From Steromphala cineraria (taxonomy: Eukaryota > Mollusca > Gastropoda > Trochida > Trochidae), in assembly GCA_916613615.1 (NCBI GenBank), contig OU744734.1, positions 35,036,801 to 35,100,800 on the forward strand: a stretch of 64,000 nt of DNA. Reading direction: 5' to 3'. Positions 10,003-23,133 of the stretch are shown here, in pieces. Positions within the stretch are counted from its first letter, which is position 1; each line of letters starts with the position of its first letter. A program made the position numbers and the translations under genes. The notes beneath the pieces were generated by a model. That model was not told the origin of the DNA. It ran no database searches and saw nothing but the letters and a program-made list of their open reading frames with translations.

Positions 10003-12155
10003 CTTGCTTTCACGGCAAGTAAGTTTGTCTGTCGGCCTTCGGAGGACATTACATCTCATGTTGTGAACTGTTGAACTTGTGCTGTGAAAATCCATGGACA
10101 TATCTTTGATGTGTGACCATCTGTGATGATATAAATCTTAAATGAACTTATGTGAAACCAGTGACAGTTTCAATGGTCTTACTTTGTGATTACTTTGAGA
10201 TCTGAATTATGAACTTATATCAATGCAACTGAAACAGATATTTTAAGGCCACTTTACCCACTGTTTATAGCTGAAATATTGCCCAAACCGCTCTCAAGGA
10301 TAATCGCTCACCCACTTAAGAGCACTGTAGCAAAAAAATTTGTTCTTCAAATTTTCTCAAATTATATATATATTATTACGAATATGGAACATACTTTATT
10401 AAAACAATTATCTTTGGTGGCAGAGTAATCTTTCGTGTATTAGGAAAACTAAATCAAGCCATTTTTGTGTTAACACCTTTTAATCATTCAAATTAGAGAA
10501 ATGGACTTGTTATGATTGTAGAAATCATGTTTTATGAAGAGAAAGAATCGGATTGTCTTTAGTTACATTTGCATGTTTCAGTGATCATCCTTACTGACTC
10601 CTAAAGTTTTTATTTAAAGTTTTTGTGCTACAGTGTCTAAATAATAGTTGAAGCATCATATTGTGATTTTCCTATTATAATTATGAGGGCTTCTGACTTT
10701 TGACATATTTTCTTAACACAACAAAGGTTTCACAGTATCTTTTATTAACAATCAAAACTTGTGATATTCTTTTTTATTCTACTTTTGATATGCAAACCTT
10801 TTCATAGACTCTTTTTATTATAATATATGAACAATTCCATTCTTTATAAAAGGGGACGTTTCAATGATTTATAATAATCAAGGTTAGTGATTCATGTTTT
10901 GTCTCTTAGTCATGCATCAAAGATTCTTTAACACATTTATAAATTTCAAATTTCTCTGTGATAGTGAAAACTGTTATTTCCAATTTATTTATCTAAATTG
11001 AATTTCTTTTTTTCTAAAGTACTTTGAAATTTAATACTACACAATGTTAATTAAATACACTCCCCTGTTGAATAATGTATGTAAAAAGGAAAGAATTGAC
11101 CATTGCAAAGGGTGAAACATCGATATTGTGATAATTTTGTTAGTTCTATAGAAATGGTTGCTTTGAAAGTCCCTAAAAGAGACGAATTTTCAGTATTAGA
11201 AATTTAAAAAGTCGAAATCAGTTCACAATTCTAACAAAAATGACTTTTGGACAGGTTCCAACTGAATAAATCATGAACCATTCTTTATAAAAAGAATTAA
11301 CAAGACATGTTAGTTTCTTTTTTAATGGAAAATGTTAAGGGTAGCTTGTTTGAATAGGTTGTTGTTAAATCAAAATGTTTTTTGTGCCTTTTACTGTTTT
11401 GAAATTTATTTATGTAAATGTTTTCGCAAGTAATATTATTCATGTAAAAATGATCTGATTTAGATGTGATATTTATGTGATCTTGACAGTGTGTGTATGA
11501 AGTCTTCAGCTTTCTGTTTGTTCTTTTTATCATTTTTTTACTCAAAAATCTCAAGCACTTTTTCAAACATTTTGAGACATATCCATATTTGAAGAAAATG
11601 ACAAATGGAAATAAAATCGAAATTAATATTTAGAAACCAAGATAAACAACCTGATTTTAATGGTATGTTTACTATTATATATCAAATCTGTATACCAGTA
11701 CTGTAAATGTGTGATTTATAAGAATTTGCTATTTGTGTCTTTGGTTTCATATTTCGAACTGTATCTGCAAATGAGGGTATGTCTTTGTGCCTGGAAGGTT
11801 GTAAAATCTTCATGTTCTGTTTCTCCTTGCCATTTTGTTAATTTTATCAAAATGAACCTTAACTTCTATTTCCTAACTTCTGTTTCCTAACTTTGGTTGA
11901 TCAGTCTGATTAAAACCGACCCTGGTCCAAGGAATATTCAAAATATTGATTTACTGGGGTCAAACTCAATCCAATTGAGGTTTCCTCTCCATCACAGTTT
12001 GACCTTACTCCTTTTGTCACATGTTCAGTTCTTATGTAATCTTATCTAACCAAAGATTCCGGCAAAAGTTTTCGGTATCATTAGCAGATAACTCCTAATG
12101 AGTGCAGCCTACAGCATTTTGAACGTCAAAGTGTGATTACCTCCCTAATAACTAG

Positions 12156-12729
12156 ATTTTTTATGCCCCCGAATCGGAGATTCCGGGGGTATATTGTTTT
12201 TCACCTGTCCGTCTGTCCGTCTGTCTGTCTGTCCGTCTGTCCGTCTGTCTGTCCGTTTGTCCACAAAAACTTTAACCTTGGTCATAACTTTTGATTGGTC
12301 GGAGCTAGGTCTTTGATACTTGACATATGGATCCCTTGTGATGAGACCTTTCAGATGACCCCATGACATTTGACCTTGACACAGCGAGCCTTTTCCGAAA
12401 ACTTTAACCTTGGCTATAGTTTCTATACTGTCAGTGCTAGGTCTTTGATACTTGACATGTGTATCCCTTGTGATGAGACCTTTCAGATGACACCATGATA
12501 TTTGACCTTTTCCGTCCGTCCGTCCGTCTGTCCGTTTCTCCACAAAAACTTTAACCTTGGTCATAACTTTTGATTGGTCAGAGCTAGCTCTTTGATACTT
12601 GACATATGGATCCCTTGTTGTGATGAGACCTTTCAGATGACACCATGACATTTGACCTTGTGACCTTGATCTTGACACAGCGAGCAGGATGCATCCGGGG
12701 GCATTCGTGTTTCACAAACACATCTTGTT
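12156..12729 (+). mobile_element. Non-autonomous element with internal ~155-bp tandem core, copy 2
   Basis: The ends are the same as the copy at 2193: TTTTTTATGCCCCCGAATCG on the left, and GGGGGCATTCGTGTTTCACA then ACATCTTGTT on the right. The CTGTCCGTCTGTC leader is longer here, and the internal core is present in slightly different copy number and phase (a Cys-rich 177-residue minus-strand frame is a translation of it). Two independent full copies with matching ends define the boundaries. The target sites differ (ACTAGATT on the left, CTTTGC on the right), and no clear target duplication is seen. Confidence 0.75.
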
Positions 12730-14246
12730 CTTTGCTAACCTTGAAACAAAACATTTGAGTTGGTTATACGTTAGTAACTTATAGACCTTGTGAAGATGAA
12801 GGTCAAAGATGTAATACATGTTTGATTCCCAGTCAATATTTTGAAACTAGTATTCCGAAAAACATTGTCAATTTAATTTAGACTGTCTCTTGTCGTTTTA
12901 GTTATTGTTTTCAAACTGTACCTGAACATCTGTTTCCTAACTTTGGTTGTCTTGCCAAGACTAGATTGGGAAAGACATCTTTGACAATGGGCCATTTTCA
13001 GGTGGATTTAAGGTGATTTAGAATAAGATTAGGATCTGTTAAGAATAAAATTTTAAAAGATTTAGATTAAGATGATTGTAAGGAATAAGATACGAGATGA
13101 TTATGAATTTTATTAAGGTTGTTTAAGAATAATATTAAAACTTGATTTCGAATTTGAAGTTGATTAGGAATAAGAAATGAAATATTGAGTGACGATATAC
13201 AGATCTATTAGGAATAAGGTTGTTCATAAGTATTCATTTTACTACCTCACAGTCTGCAAGATAAATAAACAATTAGACATTCTATACCAATTTTAATATC
13301 ATGTACTTATCATAACCTTTGTCTCACATTATGCCATGCTTATCCAATTATAAAAATGGGTGAATTAACAATGTAGACCCAGGAATTTTATGGTTCATGG
13401 CTGTATTATTTCATGATTAATTTTTTAATGATTATGATTTTGCAATAAAAGTTGTATGAGACCCATCCTAACAATTTTATTGGACATCTGTCCATAGAAT
13501 ATTTATTAAATCATTTCTGGCTGAAATTTGGAAGCTAAAGGTATTGAGATGTTGTTAGACGTTGAGCAGAAAAACCAAATTATATCATCATATATTTCTG
13601 TTTATAGTTGTTTGATTTATGTATGTGCAAGTATTTTGGATATTTAGATTCATTAGTTATATTTACTATTGAAAAAATGGCATATCTGACATTGTGATTT
13701 TATACTATTGTTTTCATGTGATTATGATTATATGTTTAATTTCCTGAAAACAAAAATAAAAAATATCTATAAGTTTTGTCTTTTAGTTTGGTATTTTAAC
13801 TGTCAGATTTTCCACCATCTGTTTATTATTATTCCTAGGTATGTAATACCATGGGATATATATGTATATAGTTATCATGCTTTCCTGTTCGTCTGTCCTT
13901 CAGTAATATTTCTGTTTCCCTAGCAGAACTCCAAGATCTAGCTCAAAGAAAAATTGGTATTTGGATCAGTCAACATGTTGAGACATCCATTTTGAGATTT
14001 TTCAACTGAGGATATTCATTTTGATTCAGAATAAGGAAAAGAATGGAAATTGAATGAATGAACAACTCCTTAAATGAATGCCAGTTCTTGTCTTCGTATT
14101 AATTTTCAGAATAGAACTCAAAAACTGTAAGATGTACTTCAATGAAACTTGCTATCGATCCACATGTGTTATGGTTCCTAGAAAATTGAGTGACAATTCA
14201 TATAAAAAGTTGTTACACAATCATTATCACTCCAATGCATCTTCTG

Positions 14247-14437
14247 CTCCAGAAGCAAACGGCCAAGAAAACTGAAACTTTTTGTAAAGACTCCGTTGCT
14301 AATTGGGGTTATAATTTCTGTATTAGGTCAACAGAGACACAATCGCAAACTTGTGTCTACTCATATGGTAACCCCGTGACCATTTGTATGATGAATTATA
14401 GAAAGCCTGATGAGCTACAGAGCCAGTGGATCTATTA
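14247..14437 (+). mobile_element. Remnant of the 144-bp-core element
   Basis: One worn core unit (AAGAAAACTGAAACTTTTTG, AAGACTCCGTTGCTAATTGG) is followed by the right end, GAAAGCCTGATGAGCTACAG then AGCCAGTGGATCTATT. The left end is missing. Confidence 0.6.
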
Positions 14438-15483
14438 ATCAGCTCTATAAGTGCCAACACTATTTTCAGTCCCATACATTTACATCTGCTTCAGAAGCTC
14501 GACTAATGATTTGTTACCTCAATTTTATTTTTTTTCTTATTACTTTGCAAAGTTAAATGTAAGAGGCATTTTCTCAAGTGTGAAAACAAAATAAAGTGAT
14601 AATAGTTATTCCAAAGTAATTATTTATAACGTTTTGAATATGAAAAAAGTTCAGGATTCCGATCAATAGCATTTTTTCAAATGACGTCACCATGGGAATC
14701 GTTGTCGGTTATGTCATAGGGGCGAAGTATTGCTAGTGATGTTCTCAGAATTTGGTTTACGATTACCTTTTTCAAAATGTTTTGCAGTTTCTTTACTAAT
14801 GATAACACTAAGTGGTTCTTCAATATCATATTAAAAAGTAGGTTTATGTCAAATGCATTGAGATACATTAATTCTGATGTTTTTATTAGGAAAATGATTC
14901 TTACGTCTGAAAAGTTGTGAGAATTGCTGAAGCTTGAAAAAAGCAGAAAAGTCGTGCAATACTGAATTTGAAAATGTTTCCGTATTGCACATTTGTATTA
15001 CTATCCTAAGTTAACATGAGTTAATAATAAATAAATAGTGAAGCATTGCTAAGATAGAATTAAATTACCCGATAAAGTTATAAAAATATAAAAAATGATA
15101 ATTTTTATTTCATTTCCACAATTGCTTTTATCTTCTTTCCCTTCAATACATAATTGACATAAGGCATAAAAAACACTTCAGTTATTAATCATATGTAGAG
15201 CTTTATCATTTGACACATATATTAATTTATTATATGAGGCATACCATATTTTCTTGTTTCATTAAACAGTTATTTGATATATGAGGTAAGTTGCATACAA
15301 TGTGCTAAAACATAAAACACTAAACTTCATCAGTTTGGCTTTGTTTGATACTAACAATAACAATAACAGCAACTTGCAGTGATATTTGAAGATATATCGT
15401 CATTGATATTGTGTTTTGATTAACCCTTGAATGAATCTATAAGAGGAATGCTTGATCATACCAGATATATCTTTGTCTCTTAA

Positions 15484-15838
15484 AGGGGCAGTAGCACGTT
15501 TTTTGATAATTTTATATTTTAAAATTCCCATTGATAATTGCAAGTTAATGCTAAATGTATTATTTTGACAGTGTCAGAAATCTCATTACACAAGCCAATC
15601 ATCCATAGTCAGAGGACAAAGTATGAAAATTCACATAAAATCCATTGGCGGCTTTTTTTGTGAACACCTTTAATTCATTTTGTGTAAGAAAAAGGAATCG
15701 CATGGCTAAACTTTAAGTTATATATTTGAATTGTTACTGCTCCATTTAGTTTAAATACATTGTCTTTCAATTGGAACCATTAATTTTCATTTTCATGACA
15801 TCACCTTATATTCCAACTAAAAACGTGCTACTGCTCCT
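15484..15838. mobile_element. TTAA-target MITE (Kolobok/T2-like), 355 bp
   Basis: TTAA (15480-15483), then AGGGGCAGTAGCACGTTTTT, and at the other end AAAAACGTGCTACTGCTCCT, then TTAA (15839-15842). Terminal inverted repeats of about 20 bp plus a TTAA duplication are directly visible. The left terminus TTAAAGGGG fits the TTAAAGGRR pattern described for T2/Kolobok MITEs; this assignment is from memory of that family. Other copies lie at 32968-33318 (opposite orientation), 56128-56915 (with an insert) and at the window's end (63979). Confidence 0.85.
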
Positions 15839-16397
15839 TTAAGAGTGTAGATGATCTTGACGAATGAACATCATAAGTGTCTCAATATAAGGCACCATTC
15901 AATCGGCTTGCATCCGCCATTTTGAAATGTCAGCATTGCGAGAAAACAAATGTGCTGTATAATGCTAATTCATTAACAAAATTAAGAAATAAGACTTGAT
16001 TGATAGAAGAGGAGCATATTTACAAATAATTCATGATAAAAGTTATAAGTTGCGACAGCACTTTGCCGTAGTAATGAATTCCACGATCGTAGCTTCGATG
16101 ATTGGCTTCATTTCAGGAATTTTTTTTTTTTGAGCGATACGCTATATTCTTTGTCATATTATTAAATCTTTAACAACTGAAATGTTAACCTCACAAACAT
16201 ATTTGAAATTAAGTGTGAAATTATCATGCAAAAATCATATATAATTGTAAACAGGAAAGTCCTCCTGAATTTCGTTTCCACAAAAAATACCTCGCTCAAA
16301 TGGTCCCTATAAATGCCGATAACAGCATGTGGGTTCTGTCTTGAAAATTTTAAGCAAGGCATAAGCATGTTTTTCTTACCTAAATAATTAATTGTTT

Positions 16398-16553
16398 TAG
16401 CTCATCTAGCCTGAAAGGCCTGATTGGATTATGGCTTGGTGTCATTTGGTGACCCTGTGGCCCCTATACAAAGGGAAATCACAATTGTCATATCCTAAAG
16501 CAAAATTTATGTGAAGCCTGATGAGCTACGAAACCAATGGCTCTATTTTTTTT
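16398..16553 (+). mobile_element. Short remnant of the 144-bp-core element
   Basis: TTTTAGCTCATCTAGCCTGA marks the left end and GAAGCCTGATGAGCTACGAA then GGCTCTATTTTTTTT marks the right end, with almost the whole tandem core deleted between them. This is useful for defining both termini of the family. Confidence 0.7.
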
Positions 16554-17260
16554 CAGTATTACTATTTATATCTATGAATATATATATTTCATTATTTATA
16601 TATAGACAAATGTATTATCTTCAAATTGTCAAACAGCGAATTATTCAAACAGTATCCATATACCGGTAGTCATTAAAAAGGTTATCAAGCATCATGCAAA
16701 AACTTTTTTTTGTGTGAACACCTTTATTTATTTGAGGTAAGACGCAGCTTCACATACATTAACCAAATAGATTTGTTGGTGTAAAACCGTTTGTGTTTTT
16801 TATCTAAAAATACTGTCGGTATTTATGTAAATTTTTGTGAGTTTTTAAGTTATTTAGCTTAATAACATGCTACAGAGAGACGGTTGAAATGGTTATTTTT
16901 ATCAAGATAAAATTTTCCATTACTATTAAAAAAAATAATTATTCTTCAAAATAATCATGCATGAAGGCAGAAATTGAAGGAATGGTTATCAAATAAACAT
17001 AGAATAAAGATGATAAAAAATGCATGAGAATTTGATATCAACAGAATTATTCTTCTTCTCTAAAAATGATATGAATCTTGTGCAAATAAAAATCAAGAAT
17101 GATTGAAATTACCACATGATTACACATAAAAAAAATAATGATTTACATTAAGCTATTAAGTTAGTACTTGATTATCACATTTTTAAAGCAATATACATGG
17201 CAGTCAGATTGTGAACAAATGTCCTGATAAAAGATAAATGCCATTTAGATAGTGAACAAA

Positions 17261-17616
17261 TGTAACAATGTTATATTTGGGATCACCCTATCTTGAAAAG
17301 TACAGATTCTCCCATGCGGGATAACATTGTTACATTGTTATCTCTTATACATTCAGCTTTGGGAGCTGTGCCAATTAACATCTATCAGAGGGGTAATGAA
17401 TGTAACAACAGCTTACCCGGTAACTACCGCTTGTTGGACCTCCATTTTTGTGGATGGCGAAACGGGCGAATTGGTTAGCTGTTGGTATGGTCATTACTGG
17501 CGGTGTTGCCTGACTCTGAGGGTGTGGGTTTCGAATCCTGCATGGGACTCGGCCCGAAAAAGTACAAGAATCTGTTCTATTGAAGATAGTGTGATCCCAA
17601 ATATAACATTGTTACA
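17261..17616. mobile_element. TIR element with a tRNA-like core
   Basis: The left arm TGTAACAATGTTATATTTGG then GATCAC-CTATCTTGAA is mirrored at the right end by TTGAAGATAGTGTGATCCCA then AATATAACATTGTTACA. The 45-bp arms have few mismatches. Inside, GGTTAGCTGTTGG (about 17473) resembles a pol III A-box and GGTTTCGAATCC (17527-17538) a B-box with one extra T, so a tRNA-derived SINE segment may be carried. A second A-box-like TAGCTGAGTTGGT follows just outside the right arm (about 17627). No target duplication could be fixed. Confidence 0.65.
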
Positions 17617-18584
17617 AATGTCCTGATAGCTGAGTTGGTTTGATCCGTGCTAGATATATTGTCTGACTATAACAGTGCATGAATTCATATAATATTGCAG
17701 ATAGTATGATCAAAGAAAAAACAAAGTTACAACCTCATCACAAGATTTTAAATACACTAATCAAAAGAATTTAAGGGACATACATGTAGTAAAATCATGT
17801 GCACTTAAACACTTTGATGTCAGCAGCTCAAAGAATTGTTTTTTGTTTGAAGTTTTGTTCCTTATATATATATCCACATGCATACCTGACATTGGGCTAT
17901 ACTGATTTTTAAAGTTTTGAAAATTTGATTTTCTTTGGAATTTTGTAATAATTAATCACATTTTTCAGAAAAATATGTGCACCAAGCTTTTCAGAAACAG
18001 ACATCCTTTGATTTTCATTTTCAACCCCAGCCTTGTTTCTGACATCAAAGCGCTAGACAGAAACTGCATCAGTCGCAGTATTTGATTCCCATATGTCAGT
18101 AAGATAGGGTATATGTGCTGAGGTATAACGAAGTACCGTACATGTATAGGGGACACTATACAAGTGTTGCTTATATTCTTTTGAGTAGTATACATGTACC
18201 CTGATTTATATCAATTCTTTGGAATTGATGCATGATTGATTGTGATGCCTATCTGTCAATTCCAAAAAATAAATTATTTGTTTTTGAATTTTTTTTTTTA
18301 AAAAGTGCTATTTTTGTGATTTTTAAAAGGTATTTTCTGAGAATTTGTGATATGTTAATTGATTTTTAAAATCTCTGTCTGAAGCTTTCTTGATTGATAT
18401 TGTAATTGCTTTTTGTAATTTGTTTATGTTTAGTGTGCAGTATAATTATTGTGTTGTATTTTTTTACAGCAACAAGTTGACGCATGAGGTAGAATATAAA
18501 ATTTTGTTTAAGTCTGCATGAGTCATTTTCTGCACTTTTGGTTTTGCCTTAGCTTTAGTGGAATAGTTGTCATTGACTTCACTT

Positions 18585-19165
18585 CATTATACATGATGTA
18601 CATTTCATCTATATGTTGTGTATGATTCCATTTCTACATGGTGTACATTTCATTGATATGTTGTGTACATTCCATTTATACATGGTGTACATTTCATCTA
18701 TACATCTTACATAATGTACATTTCATTGATATGTTGTGTACATTCCATTTATACATGGTGTACATTTCATCTATACATCTTACATAATGTACATTTCATT
18801 GATATGTGATGTACATTCCATTTATACATGGTGTACATTTCATCTATATGTGGTGTACATTCCATTTATACATGGTGTACATTTCATCTAGATGTGGTGT
18901 ACATTTCATTTATACATGGTGTACATTTCATCTTATGTGGTGTACATTCCATTTATACATGGTGTACATTCCACCTTAATGTGTGTATTTTCATTTATAC
19001 ATGGTGTACATTTCATCTTTACATGTGTACATTCCATTTATACATGGTGTACATTTCATGTATATATGGCATAATTATAATTTATTTATATATGGTGTAC
19101 ACATGTTGTACACCTAATTTATACATGGTGTACACCTAATTAATACATGGTGTTCATTTTATCAT
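18585..19165 (+). repeat. 22-bp TGTACA minisatellite
   Basis: About 25 units of a 22-bp repeat, typified by ACATTCCATTTATACATGGT followed by GT, with alternating CATTTCATCTA and CATTCCATTTA forms. Each unit carries the palindrome TGTACA. Overlapping plus-strand open frames rich in His, Tyr, Phe and Cys are translations of the repeat. Confidence 0.9.
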
Positions 19166-21158
19166 ACATGTCATCTTGCATTAGATCCTTTGATTTGAAG
19201 AGGTGAATTTCTTTTACCTATAGATAACATTTTCAAAAGAATTCCACTTGAAAGGGAAGTTTTGGTTCAGGATTAGAATTCCTATTTAAATTAACTTTTA
19301 TGTTAAGTTTGAACTGGAATTTTCCAAAGCTATTGTCATTACAATATATTCAAAATTTAAGCATAATTGATAAAAAATAAATATTCAAAATAATTTTAAG
19401 CTACATCAATAGTGATCACAATACTACAATAGTGATCCAATCGATTTGGCTGCTCACTTGTAACATGATTAGGAACAAAATTGATCAACCGATACTGGAA
19501 AATATGTTTCTTTATATCGACCACTAATAAATTTGAAATGCATTTAATCTGTTCATGAGCATGATAAGTCTTGATGAACATAACTGAATATTACCAGTAT
19601 GAAGGCATCTTGTCTGTTTGAACATATAAATATTAACCCTTAATCTGCTTGACTATCAAGAAAATATCAGCATGCTTCTCCAGTGTAGATGATGTTGCCG
19701 GAATCAAATCAAGCACTTGAAGTCTTGAAATCCTTTCAAATTAGCTAAGAAGAAAAAATTCTCAGTTAGATTTTAAAGTAAAGTGAATTTCAAACGTGAT
19801 TGAAATCTTATAGACACAAAAGCAAATATTTTCATAGTTTCACAATCTAAGACAACTTCTCTTTGTTTTCTTCGATGTATATTTCATGTCTTTTTCAGAT
19901 CAAATGTAAAAAAATGTTTTGTTTCCAACCATCTTTCTTTTTCACTTCATGCTTTTCATCATGTCAAATTCACAAAGAATATATTTTTTTTATCTCCACA
20001 TTTTCAAATATATGCATTGCCAAAACACAATCATAACCTATAGTGCACAATTCATATTCTACACAATTGCAGATTCTGGTAAATATTGTGAGACATAATT
20101 CTTATAAATCTAATGTCAAACTTAATTTTTTTTAAATGATTACAATATTAATATCATGGATATGATAAAAGAAATAATAAATCATAATTTTCTCTTGTTC
20201 ACTTCTATGGTTTTGGTTTTTCTCAAATGGTGATGGCCTTTTTGGTAATGGATAATAATTTGTTTTTCTCAAAATGTTGATGCAAATATATTGATTATTT
20301 TTCAGTATTTATTAAACTTACAACAAAGACTGAAAGAGGTTATGTTTTAAACACAGCACATCACATACATTTTATGATTAAGACTCCTTTACTTATTAAA
20401 AAAGTATAGCTTTAGTAAAAAAATCTAACACATTATTAGTAAAATCTCCTTTGTTGACTTTTCTGTAAGGAATTTACTGTAATTGGAGCAGAGACAGATT
20501 TTTAATTACCATAATTATCACTCATTGAATCAAAGTTAATAATGAAAACATGAGTTTGATTTGATGAAAATCATTAAGATCATGATAAGAATTAATTTTG
20601 ATGACAGAAAAATCAATAATTGTCTCTATCTAGAACATTAACAAATTCTTAATTTCCATATTACATGGTCTGAAAATGTTAATATAGGCAAAAATGATAA
20701 ATTATGTCACTATTTGAATGTAGATTCAAGATTGGTCAAGAATACATGTTCAAGAGATTCCTACTTTGACAAAATAAATCCTTCTTTAAAATTCTTAAAC
20801 ATTTTGTAAACAGCAAGTTTAGTCAGGGCAAATAAAGACTCATGTATACTATTAAAAATAATTTTTAGGAACACTAAGGTTGTACTTATCATTTGCAACT
20901 ACTTTTCAAAATTTGTATCTTTGCAGTTAAAAAAACCTATTTATTTGAAGTTTTGTTCATACCCATAACATGGGGCTACTGATGTTTAAGCTTCAAAGAT
21001 GTTTTTTGAAAAAAATGAAATTATGGGAAAGAAACCCAAAAGTTTTTTTTTAAATGTCTTCATCACTGTCAGGACTATTATTCCCAATGCAAAAAAACCC
21101 ACTTAAGACAAGACTGCATCGTTTTTGACCAAAACTGTCTGATATCATAAGACTTTCA

Positions 21159-22693
21159 TTTTTAGCTCATCTGGCCTGTAAGGCCCAATGGGCTTATGGC
21201 ATGGCATGGTGTCCGGCATCCGTCCGTCCGTCCGTAAACTTTGTGGAATTTCGACTTCTTCTTCAGAACCATAAGGCCTAGAAAGCTGAAACTTTGTGTA
21301 CAGACTCCTTGGCTAGTGAGGATTATAAATTGTAGCTTTGGTGGCCCTGTGACCCCTAAAAAGGGCCACAGGGGCCACACTTTAAAAACCTATTTTCATC
21401 TTCTTCTCCAGAAGCACAAGGCCTAGAAAGCTGAAACTTTGTGTAAAGACTCCTTGGCTAGTGAGGATTATAAATTGTAGCTTTGGTTGCCCTGTGACCC
21501 CTAATAAGGGCCACAGATGCCATGCCCTTAAGACCTATTTTCATCTTCTTCTCCAGAACCATGAGGCCTAGAAAGCTGAAACTTTGTGTACAGACTCCTT
21601 GGCTAGTATGGATTATAAATTGTAGCTTCGGTGGCCCTGTGACCCCTAATAAGGGCCACAGGGGCCACACCCTAAAAACCTATTTTCATCTTCTTCTCCA
21701 GAACCATAAGGCCTAGAAAGCTGAAACTTTGTGTATAGCCTCTTTGAAGAGTGAGGATTATAAATTGTAGCTTTGGTGGTAGCTTCGGTGGCCATGTGAC
21801 CCCTAATAAGGGCCACAGGGGCCACGCCCTAAAAGCCTATTTTCATCTTCTTCTCCAGAACCATGAGGCCTAGAAAGCTGGAACTTTGTGTACAGACTCC
21901 TTGGCTGGTGAGGATTATAAACTGTAGCTTTGGTTGCCCTGTGACCCCTAATAAGGGCCACAGGGGCCATGCTCTAAAAACCTATTTTTATCTTCTTCTC
22001 CAGAAGCATAAAGCCTAGAAAGCTGAAACTTTGTGTACAGACTCCTTGGCTAGTGAGGATTATAAATTGTAGCTTTGGTTGCCCTGTGACCCCTAATAAG
22101 GGCCACAGGGGCCACGCCCTAAAAACCTATTTTCATCTTCTTCTCCAGAACCATAAGGCCTAGAAAGCTGAAACTTTGTGTAAAGACTCCTTGGCTAGTG
22201 AGGATTATAAATTGTAGCTTTGGTTGCCCTGTGACCCCTAATAAGGGCCACAGATGCCATGCCCTTAAAACCTATTTTCATCTTCTTCTCCAGAACCATG
22301 AGGCCTAGAAAGCTGAAACTTTGTGTACAGACTCCTTGGCTAGTATGGATTATAAATTGTAGCTTCGGTGGCCCTGTGACCCCTAATAAGGGCCACAGGG
22401 GCCACACCCTAAAAACCTATTTTCATCTTCTTCTCCAGAACCATAAGGCCTAGAAAGCTGAAACTTTGTGTAAAGATAATAAAGGCAACAGGAACGTCCT
22501 TCAAATCTATTTTCATCTTCTTCTCCTGAAGTATAAGGCCTAGAAAACTGAAACTTGTCGCCTATATATCGGTACTTAATTTTATGATTGGTGCCCTTGT
22601 GGCCTCTACAAAGGGGGAATCACATTGGCCTGACTCTACAGCATAATTGATGATGAAGCCTGATGAGCTACAGAGCCAATGGCTCTATTTTTT
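21159..22693 (+). mobile_element. Element with internal 144-bp tandem repeats (pearl-like), copy 2
   Basis: This is the most complete copy: left end TTTTTAGCTCATCTGGCCTG, a CCGTCCGTCCGTCC leader, nine to ten 144-bp core units, and right end GAAGCCTGATGAGCTACAGA then GCCAATGGCTCTATTTTTT. A block containing the variants CACAGATGCCATGCCCTTA and GCTAGTATGGATTATAAA occurs twice about 737 bp apart (from 21441 and from 22178), which shows multi-unit duplication of the core. Many open frames on both strands here are translations of the unit. Confidence 0.88.
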
Positions 22694-23040
22694 AACTCTG
22701 CTTTATGTATATGCCGAAAATATATAAAAACACCACTTGCAGTACTTGATAGAGCTTGATAAATACATTTTCCCCAAAAATATTTCTGATGAAAAATTCC
22801 TTTATTACAAAAAAGTTAAATTTTCAAAAAAAAGAGATTTTCCTGTCTGCAGTCCAGGTCAGCTATGAATTAGGTCATGGTTATGAACCGAACTTCTAAC
22901 AAATAGTTTCATTATGAACTGCAGACCTTGATGCAAATGATAAATACTACCCGAGTGTTTTTTATATTCTCTTTAGAAGTATATATGCAGGGAGAGGTAA
23001 AGATTACAAAATGATATTGAAATGACTTTATTTGTTGAAG

Positions 23041-23133
23041 GAACCTGAAATGTACGATCTTGGACTCGGACACAACAGTCAGCCAATGAACATGAGAGTG
23101 AACTTGCCAGGGCCGACTGGTGACAAGGTATGA
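23041..23133 (+). CDS. SLC9A6/7/9-type Na+/H+ exchanger, probable last exon
   Basis: It is preceded by acceptor TTTGTTGAAG and reads in the phase left by the exon at 5110: EPEMYDLGLGHNSQPMNMR, then VNLPGPTGDKV and TGA at 23131-23133. Near the C-terminus, vertebrate NHE6/7/9 have a block of the form (E/D)-L-x-(F/L)-G, then basic Arg and LP, which resembles DLGLG...R-V-N-LPGP. An alternative is splicing at GACAAG|GTATGA (a usable donor, GTATGA) to an exon further on; I found none. The acceptor is AAG and not CAG, so it is weaker than those of the other exons. Together with upstream exons, about 142 residues of tail are visible. Confidence 0.65.
   Translation, partial: EPEMYDLGLGHNSQPMNMRVNLPGPTGDKV

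Larger units (their letters stand above)
5111..23040 (+). other. Very long intron (about 17.9 kb) before the last exchanger exon
   Basis: If 23041-23133 is the last exon, everything between is intron. It contains the 97-bp satellite (5430-7745), a possible alternative last exon (9949-10002), elements at 12156 and 21159, TIR elements at 15484 and 17261, a 22-bp minisatellite (18585-19165) and several remnants. The remaining stretches (7760-9940, 10010-12150, 12740-15480, 19170-21150) are AT-rich with no recognisable exon. A degenerate ATAAGATTA / GATTTAGATTAAG tract at 13010-13210 looks like decayed short tandem DNA. Confidence 0.55.

Noticed and set aside
9727..10101. Minus-strand frames of 91 and 124 codons opposite the candidate exon at 9949
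   Set aside because: Lys-rich stretches come from the complement of the pyrimidine tract, and there are no start or splice signals.
18828..19139. 103-codon His/Tyr/Cys-rich frame
   Set aside because: Translation of the 22-bp minisatellite.
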